Positions 1 through 6,452 of a stretch of 14,021 nt of DNA are shown one piece after another. A program made the position numbers and the translations under genes. The DNA is from Candidatus Brevefilum sp. (GTDB taxonomy: Bacteria; Chloroflexota; Anaerolineae; Anaerolineales; Anaerolineaceae): contig SKPR01000004.1 in NCBI GenBank assembly GCA_007119455.1, positions 1 to 14,021 on the forward strand, given 5' to 3'. Position 1 is the first letter of the stretch, and each line of letters starts with the position of its first letter. The notes below the pieces were generated by a model that had not been told where the DNA came from, did no database searches, and saw only the letters and a list, made by a program, of their open reading frames with translations.

Positions 1-16
1 ACAAGGATAGATTAAA

Positions 17-25
17 TGGTAAAAT
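17..25 (+). promoter_or_regulatory. Candidate extended -10 promoter for the tRNA-Leu gene
   Basis: The sequence TGGTAAAAT fits an extended -10 element (TGn followed by TAAAAT, 5 of 6 to consensus). It would place the transcription start near position 32, about 6 bases before the mature tRNA 5' end, which is a normal leader for a bacterial tRNA. The -35 region is mostly outside the window, so only the -10 part can be judged. Confidence 0.4.
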
Positions 26-37
26 TAGTGAGGTTTT

Positions 38-120
38 GGGGCAGTGGCGGAATGGCAGACGCAACGGACTTAAAATCCGTCGGTAGTAATACCGTGTGGG
101 TTCGACTCCCACCTGCCCTA
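38..120 (+). tRNA. tRNA-Leu, anticodon UAA
   Basis: A complete class II tRNA can be folded by eye. The acceptor stem pairs 38-44 with 113-119 (one G-U at the end) and leaves A120 as the discriminator base. The anticodon stem is 64-68 with 76-80, and the 7-base loop CTTAAAA gives anticodon TAA at 71-73, which reads leucine UUA. A long variable arm at 81-94 forms a perfect 5-bp stem, as expected for tRNA-Leu. The T arm is 96-112 with loop TTCGACT. The 3' CCA is not encoded, so it must be added after transcription. The discriminator A and the long variable arm both agree with leucine. Confidence 0.96.
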
Positions 121-156
121 TGATATTTTTAATCATGAGCACAAAACACGGTAAAA

Positions 157-717
157 ATGTTTGATTGTGCCTCTTTCACCCAGTTACTTTATTACATGCA
201 CGATTTTAAACGCAATCTAAATCGCAAATCTCTACGACTACCGAATTGTGATTACACCCAGACGGGGGCATTTTTCATTACAATGATCACTAAAAATCGG
301 GAGTGTTTATTTGGTTCGGTTTTTCAGAGTGAAATCCGATTAAGTCCGCTTGGAAACATCGTCAATGACGTGTGGCAATCAATCCCCCTTCATTTTCCTC
401 AGGCAACAGTCAACCATTTTGTGATTATGCCGAACCATATCCATGGGATTATATCCATGGCAGGGGCACGACATATGCCTCAACAGAATTTCGAACAATT
501 TGGCAAACCCGTTTCAGGGTCAATCCCGACAATCATTCGTTCCTTTAAATCCGAGGTGACCCGGCGTTTCAATATTTTACGAAATTCACCAGGCGGGAAA
601 GTGTGGCAGCGAAATTTTTATGAACGTGTGATTCGCGATGAAGAAGAATTCCAAAAATTATCCGATTATATTCTCGCCAACCCCCTGAATTGGCATGAAG
701 ACCAACACTTCAGGTGA
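157..717 (+). CDS. REP-associated tyrosine transposase (RAYT, Y1/IS200-like HUH family)
   Basis: The 186-aa protein is a single-domain HUH transposase of the RAYT group. These are single-copy enzymes that act on REP palindromes by single-strand cleavage through a tyrosine. The metal-binding HxH is H94 and H96 in the segment MPNHIHGI. The likely catalytic tyrosine is Y155 in the segment WQRNFYERVIRDE. The N-terminal strand GAFFITMITKNRECLFG and the helix FGKPVSGSIPTIIRSFKSEV are typical of the group. The frame is open and full length, so the gene may be active. The start is uncertain: neither ATG157 nor ATG196 (residue 14) has a clear ribosome binding site, and homologs usually begin close to the RKSLRLPNCDY segment, which favours 196. 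Residues 102-109 are encoded by DNA that resembles half of the palindrome found 27 bases downstream of the stop codon. Confidence 0.9.
   Translation: MFDCASFTQLLYYMHDFKRNLNRKSLRLPNCDYTQTGAFFITMITKNRECLFGSVFQSEIRLSPLGNIVNDVWQSIPLHFPQATVNHFVIMPNHIHGIISMAGARHMPQQNFEQFGKPVSGSIPTIIRSFKSEVTRRFNILRNSPGGKVWQRNFYERVIRDEEEFQKLSDYILANPLNWHEDQHFR
461..479 (+). repeat. Degenerate REP half-site inside the transposase coding sequence
   Basis: The bases AGGGGCACGACATATGCC match the first half of the palindrome at 744-771 (AGGGGCACGGCATGCC) apart from one substitution and a 2-base insertion. They translate as GARHMP. The intact palindrome in the same frame would give GARHAVPL. The site lies in a variable stretch between the HUH motif and the next conserved helix. 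This is direct sequence similarity; that it came from an insertion is inference. Confidence 0.55.
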
Positions 718-743
718 TTTCAAAAGTTGGGATACAACACGGC

Positions 744-771
744 GTAGGGGCACGGCATGCCGTGCCCCTAC
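744..771. repeat. Perfect 28-bp palindrome, REP-type element
   Basis: The 14-base arm GTAGGGGCACGGCA is followed immediately by its exact reverse complement, giving a perfect GC-rich palindrome. It sits between the ends of two convergent genes, 26 bp after the transposase stop and 33 bp before the dehydrogenase stop. This is the usual position for REP elements. Next to a RAYT gene it is best read as the substrate element of that transposase. As RNA it would form a strong hairpin and could also help end transcription from either side. Confidence 0.8.
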
Positions 772-804
772 AATTTTAATCCAATGAAAGTCTTTGTTCT
801 GAGG

Positions 805-1806
805 TTAATTCACAACATTTATCGCTTCACCCGCAGCAAAGGCCCTGATGTTCATGATCGTCGTTTCGGTGATGCGCCCAATCGCCTCCTGGGTGTAGAA
901 GGCATTGTGGGGTGTGATGATCACATTGCGCAGGCGCAGCAGAATATGCCCGGCCAGTAAGGTTTCCAGGTCATGTTTTTCCCGGAAGAAGGAGTGAAGT
1001 AATTCATACTCCTCCCGGATGGTGGGTTCATCCGGAAGCACATCCAGGCCTGCTGCAGCCACCTTGCCATCTGCCAGGGCACGTGCTAAGGCTTGAATAT
1101 GCACCACGCTACCTCGCGCGGTATTGATCAGGACCACCCCCTCTTTCATTTTTGCAAATTCATCGTCTGAAATCAAATGATAGGTATGACGGTTGGCCGG
1201 CACATGCAGGGTCAGGACGTCAGACTGCGCAAGCAGGTCATCCATTTCCGTATACTCAAAATCCAGCGCTTTGGCCAGTTTTTCATCAGGTTGGACATCG
1301 TACCCGATGACCTTCATCCCAAAACCATTGGCAATTTTGATCACGCATTGCCCGATGCTCCCTGTGCCGATCACCCCCAGGGTTTTGCCCTGAAGATCAA
1401 AACCGCGCAAACCGGTGAGCGAAAAATCCCCGCGCCGGGTACGGTCGGCTGCCTCAACGATATTATGGCTGATGGCGAGCAGAAGCCCAAAGACGTGTTC
1501 AGCGACGGTGCTGTCGCCATAACTGGGCACATTGCAGATCGTGATCCCCTTTTCCTGGCAGTAATCCACTGCGATGTGATCAAAACCTGTGGACCGTGTT
1601 GCAATCAACTTGAGATCATCAAATTGCTCAAGCACATTCTGATCCAGATTTGAAAAAATAAAGGTGGAGATCACATCCGCATCAGCATAGTCTTTGGCGT
1701 TGGCAGCCGTTAATTTTGTTTCCAGCAGAATGAGGGTATGGTCATCGGATAATTCACCAAAAGCATCTCTTTCCCATGCTTCAATTTCAAAAGCAACAAT
1801 CTTCAT
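805..1806 (-). CDS. D-2-hydroxyacid dehydrogenase (D-lactate dehydrogenase-like)
   Basis: The 333-aa protein is a cytosolic NAD-dependent D-isomer-specific 2-hydroxyacid dehydrogenase, which interconverts a 2-oxoacid such as pyruvate and its D-hydroxyacid. The Rossmann motif GTGSIG is at 147-152, and an acidic residue at D170 ends the second strand, which favours NAD over NADP. The catalytic triad is visible as R231 (NTARGS), E260 (PDEP) and H300 (TPHNAF). The catalytic domain is split around the nucleotide domain as usual, and the length is normal. A loop of about 27 residues between E260 and H300 resembles that of D-lactate dehydrogenases (LdhA group), so reduction of pyruvate to D-lactate is the best guess; the substrate is not proven. 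The start is supported by GGAAAGGA at 1816-1823, 9 bases upstream. It is convergent with the transposase. Confidence 0.92.
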   Translation of the reverse strand: MKIVAFEIEAWERDAFGELSDDHTLILLETKLTAANAKDYADADVISTFIFSNLDQNVLEQFDDLKLIATRSTGFDHIAVDYCQEKGITICNVPSYGDSTVAEHVFGLLLAISHNIVEAADRTRRGDFSLTGLRGFDLQGKTLGVIGTGSIGQCVIKIANGFGMKVIGYDVQPDEKLAKALDFEYTEMDDLLAQSDVLTLHVPANRHTYHLISDDEFAKMKEGVVLINTARGSVVHIQALARALADGKVAAAGLDVLPDEPTIREEYELLHSFFREKHDLETLLAGHILLRLRNVIITPHNAFYTQEAIGRITETTIMNIRAFAAGEAINVVN

Positions 1807-1840
1807 GATTTAATTTCCTTTCCAGTTGTTTTACTCAAAT

Positions 1841-1869
1841 ATTGTACTTGTCAGCAGTCCATAAAACAA
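1841..1869 (-). promoter_or_regulatory. Candidate promoter for the D-2-hydroxyacid dehydrogenase
   Basis: On the minus strand TTGTTT (1869-1864) and TACAAT (1846-1841) are separated by 17 bp. The -10 matches 5 of 6 bases and the -35 is weak. The start would fall near 1834, giving a leader of about 28 bases that includes the ribosome binding site. Confidence 0.4.
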
Positions 1870-1964
1870 TTATCTCCCCAGATCTGCTGAGCCTTGATAG
1901 ATTCTGCGCATGTTTGATCATGAGGTTACGGCTTTTCTTCTCAAACTCGTGACTTCGTACCGTG

Positions 1965-2108
1965 TCAGGAGACCAGTTTAAACAGTTCTCGCCGGAAATG
2001 TCCCACTTCACGTCGCTTCAGCCCCCACCAAAAGAAGGTGCGGGTTTGGATTCTCTCCAGGGGTAATAAAGACCGGCGAAAACGTTGTCGTTCAATTCTT
2101 CGTCTCAA
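1965..2108 (-). other. Possible short basic reading frame after the DinB-like gene, or gene remnant
   Basis: After the stop of the DinB-fold gene, another minus-strand frame stays open to a TGA at 1965. Counted from a TTG that overlaps the DinB stop codon, it would encode 47 residues with 13 Arg, 2 Lys and only 4 Glu. It contains the segments RTFFWWGLKRREV and FRRELFKLVS. The codon choice looks like real coding, but there is no good ribosome binding site and I do not recognise the product. It could be a tiny coupled gene, the leftover C-terminus of a lost gene, or chance. The rest of the 1807-2104 gap holds only the dehydrogenase promoter region. Confidence 0.2.
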
Positions 2109-2590
2109 ATCAGCTTTTCTGTTTTCCCTGCCAGGTTGCGCAGAGGTTCCAATTGCCCCAGGTGATAGGTGTTGTGGAAAAAATAAAAGAATGCCACATA
2201 GCCTCGCCTGTTTTTGCCCTGCCAAAAATCTATTTGCTGATCAAAATCAGCTTCCGATATCTGGTTAAGATGGTCAGTTACCAGGGTTGTCAAATGGCCG
2301 TACATATCAAGCAGCACGTGAATTTGGAATACCTGTGGAGAATCGCAGTGGATGGGTTCAGATCCGTAAGCATAAGGGGCCATGTCCGGCAAATCAGCCG
2401 GGGCTTCACCATCGAGGGCATTAAGGATATCGACCAGGTTGACCACCAGGTGACCGATGACCCAGTTCAAGCAGTTACCGCCCGGCTGGGGCTGAAGGAG
2501 ACTGTCAGCATGGTCCAGACCAGCTGTCTGCTTCCGTAAAACATCATGCTCCCAATTGAGCATTTGGATAAATTCTTCTTTTGTGATCAT
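2105..2590 (-). CDS. DinB-fold (DinB/YfiT-like) putative metal-dependent protein
   Basis: The 161-aa protein looks like a four-helix-bundle member of the DinB/YfiT superfamily. These are cytosolic metal-binding proteins, some of which act as thiol-dependent S-transferases. The typical histidine set is present: H47 in the segment NWVIGHLVVN, and H139 and H143 in FFHNTYHLGQLEPLR near the C-terminus. The N-terminal helix, ending around residue 20, and the closing LGQLEPLRNLAGK match the family layout, and about 160 residues is the usual length. The start is well supported by GGAGGA at 2594-2599, 3 bases before the ATG. The gene lies downstream of the glycoside hydrolase on the same strand with a 163-bp gap, so co-transcription is possible. 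The substrate cannot be told from the sequence. Confidence 0.78.
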   Translation of the reverse strand: MITKEEFIQMLNWEHDVLRKQTAGLDHADSLLQPQPGGNCLNWVIGHLVVNLVDILNALDGEAPADLPDMAPYAYGSEPIHCDSPQVFQIHVLLDMYGHLTTLVTDHLNQISEADFDQQIDFWQGKNRRGYVAFFYFFHNTYHLGQLEPLRNLAGKTEKLI

Positions 2591-2753
2591 TGTTCCTCCA
2601 GTTTATATATCGAAATTTATCGCTCAGGACAATCTCTAATTCAGTTCTCACTCGATCGGACACCTCTCCGCTTCGTTCCAGGAGTATTAAAAATCAGCGA
2701 GAATAAAGTCGTCAGATTGAATCAATATTTGACTTCAGCCATGGTCCTACCGA

Positions 2754-4565
2754 TCAGGTCTCCTCACCTGAACCTGCCCGAATAAGCTCAATGTGAGCCT
2801 TTTTTAGCGCATCCAAATCCATTTTCACGACCTCGCGATCATAAGTCAGGAAACCGTTCAACTCAACTTCCACATCAGTGGTTTGCGTGTAAACAGCCGC
2901 CGACAGCCCTGCTGCAATCCAGGCTTTAAGCTGCCTGTCCAGCAATTCCAGATAAGCCTCTGTCAATGCTGCTTTGCTGGCGAATTTTTTATAACCAAAA
3001 TGATCCTCCTTCTGCCAGGTGTGTCCCTCGACAGCCAGGCTGTAACCCCCAAATTCGGATAGCACCCAGCCTCGCTGCGAGTCTTTTTCAGGTTTTGGAA
3101 GGGGTTTGAAGTAAACGTGTTCGCTTTTGAAATCGCCCGCGCCCTGGTCAAACCAGCCACTGGCATGGTCCACCAGGCGGGTCGAGTCGTAGTCCTTTGT
3201 CCAGTCGGCAATTTGGGCGGCATCGAATTGCCCCCAGCCCTCATTGAACGGGCACCAGATTGCGAGGGAAGTCACATTATGAAGTGCATCAATCATGCGC
3301 TGATATTCCAGCTTGAACTGCTGTCGGTTTACTCGCTTCCTGCGTCCCAGGCGCCAATAGGCCCAATCATCCCGCAGGCCCTTGAACCACTGCGCGACCA
3401 CAAACCAGATGGGTTTGGGGCTGATCCCTCCGCTGACCATATCCTGCCAGACGATGATGCCCGCCCGGTCGCAATGATAATAATAACGGGCGGGTTCCAC
3501 CTTGATGTGCTTCCGCAGCATATTGAACCCGGTATCCTTGATAAATGCAATCTCCCAGCGCATGGCCTCATCGGTCGGTGGGGTGTACAGGCCATCGGGC
3601 CAGTAGCCCTGGTCCAGGGGACCATATAGAAACAGGGGCTGGTTGTTCAGGCAGAAACGCAAGTGACCGTTCTTATCCCTTTCCAGGCTGAATTTCCGCA
3701 TGCCAAAGTAACTCCGGACCTGGTCAACCTCAGTTTCACCCTCCAGCAGTGTGATTTCCAGATCATACAGGTGCGGGCTGGTGGGCGACCATAATTGGGG
3801 CGCCGGGATTGCCAATTCGAGCGGCTGGCCGGTGCCATCTATTTCTTCAGCAACCTGGTCATCACCATCAAAGACTGTGCATCTAACTTGCAGGTATGGC
3901 CGCTCTGAACTGATTTTACACGTGATCTCAATAGTCGACCGGTCAACATCCGGGGTGATTTTGACCATCTCCAAATAGCTTTGCGGGACGGGCTCTATCC
4001 ACACCGTCTGCCAGATGCCTGATGAGGCCGTGTACCAGATAAAACCGGGCTCGTGGACCTGTTTTCCACGTTGATTGGGTTGGGTGTCCGTCGGGTCTGT
4101 GACAGAAACGAGAAGGGTATTTTCACCCTTCTGCATCCAATCGGTGATCTCAAAGCTAAAGGGATCATAACCCCCCTGGTGACTTCCGACCAGGGCACCA
4201 TTCAAGAAGACCTGGCACGCCCAATCAACCGCGCCAAAGTGTAAAAGAAACCTTTCCTTTTCCCAATCCTCAGGGATGGAAAAAGTGCGGTGATACCAGA
4301 GCGTCTCATCAGGTTTCAGAGACCGTTTGACTCCTGATAAGGCACTTTCAATCGGAAAGGGGACCAAAATCTGGCCTGTGAAAGTCTCAGGCGGCTTGTT
4401 TTGATTGCCTGTAATGGCATAATCCCATAAGCCGTTCAGGTTTTGCCAGGCAGCACGTTTGAACTGCGGCCTGGGGTATTCGGGGTGCGGGCATTCCGGG
4501 TCAACGTTTTTTGCCCAACGGGTGATGAGGTGGCCTTCGGGGATTTTATAGCTGTTGGGCGGCAT
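2754..4565 (-). CDS. Glycoside hydrolase family 2 protein (beta-galactosidase/glucuronidase type)
   Basis: The 603-aa enzyme is a retaining glycosidase that releases a sugar from the non-reducing end of a beta-linked substrate. The order is a sugar-binding jelly-roll domain (about 35-195, with the segment LLHFGAVDWACQVFLNG), an immunoglobulin-like domain (about 196-295) and a TIM barrel (about 296-595). The acid/base is E442 in CPFNEGWGQ and the nucleophile is E504 in VLSEFGGYS. There is no signal peptide, so it acts inside the cell on imported oligosaccharides. It is shorter than LacZ and lacks its C-terminal domains, in line with glucuronidase-size members; many uncharacterised homologs are annotated only as sugar-binding or GH2 proteins, so specificity is open. 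The start is supported by GGAGAG at 4574-4579, 8 bases upstream. No transporter or regulator gene lies beside it. Confidence 0.92.
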   Translation of the reverse strand: MPPNSYKIPEGHLITRWAKNVDPECPHPEYPRPQFKRAAWQNLNGLWDYAITGNQNKPPETFTGQILVPFPIESALSGVKRSLKPDETLWYHRTFSIPEDWEKERFLLHFGAVDWACQVFLNGALVGSHQGGYDPFSFEITDWMQKGENTLLVSVTDPTDTQPNQRGKQVHEPGFIWYTASSGIWQTVWIEPVPQSYLEMVKITPDVDRSTIEITCKISSERPYLQVRCTVFDGDDQVAEEIDGTGQPLELAIPAPQLWSPTSPHLYDLEITLLEGETEVDQVRSYFGMRKFSLERDKNGHLRFCLNNQPLFLYGPLDQGYWPDGLYTPPTDEAMRWEIAFIKDTGFNMLRKHIKVEPARYYYHCDRAGIIVWQDMVSGGISPKPIWFVVAQWFKGLRDDWAYWRLGRRKRVNRQQFKLEYQRMIDALHNVTSLAIWCPFNEGWGQFDAAQIADWTKDYDSTRLVDHASGWFDQGAGDFKSEHVYFKPLPKPEKDSQRGWVLSEFGGYSLAVEGHTWQKEDHFGYKKFASKAALTEAYLELLDRQLKAWIAAGLSAAVYTQTTDVEVELNGFLTYDREVVKMDLDALKKAHIELIRAGSGEET

Positions 4566-4652
4566 GTTTATTTCTCTCCATTTTCATGGTAATGATGTTT
4601 GAATCATAATGACAGTTTATTAATTTCGGGTCCCTTTATTTTAATATGATTC

Positions 4653-4682
4653 GAACCCAATTAATGGTTAATAAATGGGTTC
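4653..4682. promoter_or_regulatory. Inverted repeat in the GH2/serine hydrolase divergent region
   Basis: GAACCCA (4653-4659) is matched by its exact reverse complement TGGGTTC (4676-4682) across a 16-bp AT-rich spacer. The spacer contains a further imperfect palindrome, ATTAATGGTTAAT. The site lies between two divergent genes and could be an operator. Function is inferred from position only. Confidence 0.3.
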
Positions 4683-4709
4683 TTTATTGATACGACCATC
4701 ATCAATAAA
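4683..4709. promoter_or_regulatory. Second inverted repeat, 9-bp arms, in the same divergent region
   Basis: TTTATTGAT (4683-4691) and ATCAATAAA (4701-4709) are exact reverse complements with a 9-bp spacer, directly adjoining the previous inverted repeat. The arm centres are 18 bp apart, close to two helical turns, as expected for a dimeric DNA-binding protein. It could also be a chance product of AT-rich DNA. Confidence 0.35.
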
Positions 4710-4777
4710 TTATGCTTTATTTTCTTTAGGATTACACTGTTAACAACCTAGATCAACACGTTCGCTTTTACGCTGTA

Positions 4778-4786
4778 TGATATACT
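4778..4786 (+). promoter_or_regulatory. Candidate extended -10 promoter for the serine hydrolase operon
   Basis: TGATATACT is an extended -10 element (TGn plus TATACT, 5 of 6 to consensus). No good -35 lies 16-18 bp upstream. The start would fall near 4793, leaving a leader of about 43 bases before the ATG at 4836. Confidence 0.45.
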
Positions 4787-4835
4787 CAGCGGATAATCAA
4801 CGTCATTAAACGCATTAATTCAGGAGTAAGATTCC

Positions 4836-5975
4836 ATGACCATCACAAACATGCCTGAGAAAACAGCAAAGCTGGACAGCTTATTTACAAAACTCACTGA
4901 CAGCGGTGACGTTCACAGCGCCGTGGCTGCTGTGGAATCCCTGGATGGCTCCTTCACCTGGCGCAGCGCTTATGGCCAGGCCGATCAGTCCGGGACGCTC
5001 ATGCAGATCGAAACGCCGTTTAATATCGCCAGCGTCACCAAGCTCTTCATTGCTGCGGCTATCCTCAGGCTCGCAGAACAAGGTCGACTTGAGATAACGC
5101 AACCAATCTCAGAACACCTCCCCCATGTGCTGATCGAGGGTATCCACCGCACCAAGGATGGCGAGGATCACACCCACAAAATCACCATCTGGCATCTATT
5201 AGCCCATGCTTCCGGCATCCCCGATTATTTTGAAGATTACCCAAAGGGCGAGCCGCGCCTGGCAGACCGGATGGTTGCCGAGGGGGATCAATACTGGTCC
5301 ATTGACAAAATCACTGACTATATCCGTGATAAACTGGTCGCACATTTTCCACCCCAACCATTCCAGGGTGAAAAGATCCGGGTGCGGTATTCCGACACCA
5401 ATTATCAGCTCCTGATCGCCATCATCCAGGCGATCACGGGCCATCCCCAGCACGAGGCTTTCAAAGAAATGTTTTTTGAGCCTCTCAACATGGCGCACAC
5501 CTATTTGCCTGGCACCCAACCCCTCAAACCAACCTTAGATGAAGCCCTGATCTGGGCCGGGAAAGACCCGCTTGATTTACCCCTGTTATTAAGCTCCCTG
5601 GGTGATCTCAACAGTACGATTGATGATCTATTGCAATTCATGCGGGCGTTGATCAACGGAGAAGCCTTCGCCAACCCGGAAACTGCCCAAAAAATGCGCC
5701 AGGACTGGCACACCTTTGGACTCCCCACGACCATGCCACCGCTCTCGCCTAACTGGCCAATCCAGTACGGGTTGGGAATGATGCGCTACAAAATACCGCA
5801 GCTATTACCGCCCTTCCGATCAGTTCCGGCGGTGATTGGTCACACGGGGGTCAGTGGATCCTGGCTGTTTTACTGCCCGGATCTCGACTTAGTGATGACT
5901 GGCACATTGAACCAGATCAATGCCGCTGCGCTGCCTTACCGCTTCCTGCCAAAGGTATTGCAGGCGATGAAATGA
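4836..5975 (+). CDS. Serine hydrolase of the beta-lactamase / penicillin-binding-protein fold
   Basis: The 379-aa protein belongs to the class C beta-lactamase-like serine hydrolases, a group that includes esterases, D-aminopeptidases and DD-peptidase relatives. The nucleophile motif SxxK is S66-V-T-K69. The second motif is Y185-S-D187, with Asp where classical class C enzymes have Asn. The third is H336-T-G338 in GHTGVSGSW, in place of KTG. Other family marks are HLLAHASGIPDYF and the segment YSDTNYQLL. No signal peptide or membrane helix is seen, so the protein should be cytosolic, which argues against a cell-wall or beta-lactam role and favours an esterase or peptidase. The start has AGGAG at 4822-4826, 9 bases upstream. 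It is followed after 17 bp by a small membrane protein gene, so the two are probably co-transcribed. Confidence 0.88.
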   Translation: MTITNMPEKTAKLDSLFTKLTDSGDVHSAVAAVESLDGSFTWRSAYGQADQSGTLMQIETPFNIASVTKLFIAAAILRLAEQGRLEITQPISEHLPHVLIEGIHRTKDGEDHTHKITIWHLLAHASGIPDYFEDYPKGEPRLADRMVAEGDQYWSIDKITDYIRDKLVAHFPPQPFQGEKIRVRYSDTNYQLLIAIIQAITGHPQHEAFKEMFFEPLNMAHTYLPGTQPLKPTLDEALIWAGKDPLDLPLLLSSLGDLNSTIDDLLQFMRALINGEAFANPETAQKMRQDWHTFGLPTTMPPLSPNWPIQYGLGMMRYKIPQLLPPFRSVPAVIGHTGVSGSWLFYCPDLDLVMTGTLNQINAAALPYRFLPKVLQAMK

Positions 5976-5992
5976 ACATTATGGAGGTTAAC

Positions 5993-6343
5993 ATGGACAA
6001 AAAAATAATCGGTTACCTTTCCCCCGAAGAAGATGCGCACCTGGTAAATAGCCTGGCCGGGGGCGTTGTGGCCGGGTATGACGTGGATATCACCAACAGC
6101 GGATTCCAGATTGGAGTCGCAGGCCGTGATCTTAATCTTAGAAATGGATATGGTGGTTTCCTCGTAATTGGAAATCAAGCCCACATCGAGAACAGCAGGA
6201 TCGGGATTTTATTGGGAAAATCCACAACAACACTCAATAACAGCAAGGTCCTTTTCACCGGCCGACAGGTGTTCCTATTAGGCGCTGTTGCAGGGCTAAT
6301 TTTCGCTTTTTTGAATGGCTTGTTGCGGCGTTTAATGGAATAA
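5993..6343 (+). CDS. Small beta-solenoid-like protein with C-terminal membrane helix
   Basis: The 116-aa product has no family I can name with certainty. Residues about 22-90 show an imperfect repeat of 15-19 residues in which a hydrophobic-Gly step (VAG, VIG, LLG, FTG) is followed by an Asn/Asp-rich turn (ITNSG, LRNGY, IENSR, LNNSK). This suggests a short beta-solenoid. Residues 92-111 (VFLLGAVAGLIFAFLNGLL) form one hydrophobic helix followed by RRL, so the protein is probably tail-anchored with the solenoid in the cytoplasm. The start at 5993 is chosen because GGAGG (5983-5987) lies 5 bases upstream; in-frame ATGs at 5972 and 5981 lack such a site. It follows the serine hydrolase by 17 bp and should share its transcript. 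A bactofilin-like scaffold role is one possibility, not shown. Confidence 0.75.
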   Translation: MDKKIIGYLSPEEDAHLVNSLAGGVVAGYDVDITNSGFQIGVAGRDLNLRNGYGGFLVIGNQAHIENSRIGILLGKSTTTLNNSKVLFTGRQVFLLGAVAGLIFAFLNGLLRRLME

Positions 6344-6357
6344 AGGCCAAAACAACC

Positions 6358-6366
6358 TGTTATAAT
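6358..6366 (+). promoter_or_regulatory. Extended -10 promoter for the FxLyD lipoprotein gene
   Basis: TGTTATAAT is a perfect extended -10 element (TGn plus TATAAT). No good -35 is present at 16-18 bp. Transcription would start near 6373 and leave a leader of about 80 bases before the ATG at 6453. Confidence 0.5.
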
Positions 6367-6452
6367 CGATATTAAACATCCCAATAAGTGTTGCAGGAAC
6401 GTAATGACTTCCCAGCCACAGCTATTATTTTTTACATAATTAAGGAGCAATT

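Noticed and set aside
113..120. tRNA-Leu 3' end as an integration site for a mobile island
   Set aside because: No second copy of the tRNA end, integrase or phage gene is present in the window, and RAYT elements are not known to target tRNA genes.
437..460. ATATCCATGG occurring twice, 14 bp apart, in the transposase
   Set aside because: It overlaps the conserved NHIHG coding region and is explained by codon choice; a two-copy 10-mer is weak evidence of anything more.
757..960. Plus-strand frame starting inside the palindrome
   Set aside because: It begins within the REP element and then runs antisense to the dehydrogenase C-terminus; no support as a gene.
1177..1653. Plus-strand frame of 158 codons opposite the dehydrogenase
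   Set aside because: It is antisense to a gene with a full set of catalytic motifs, has no ribosome binding site and resembles no family.
2604..2632. TTGTCC and TATATA with a 17-bp spacer upstream of the DinB-like gene
   Set aside because: The transcription start would fall inside the ribosome binding site at 2594-2599, so it is unlikely to be the working promoter.
3117..3629. Plus-strand frame of 170 codons opposite the GH2 gene
   Set aside because: It is a shadow of the GH2 coding strand; the product has no recognisable domain and the GH2 active-site residues lie on the other strand.
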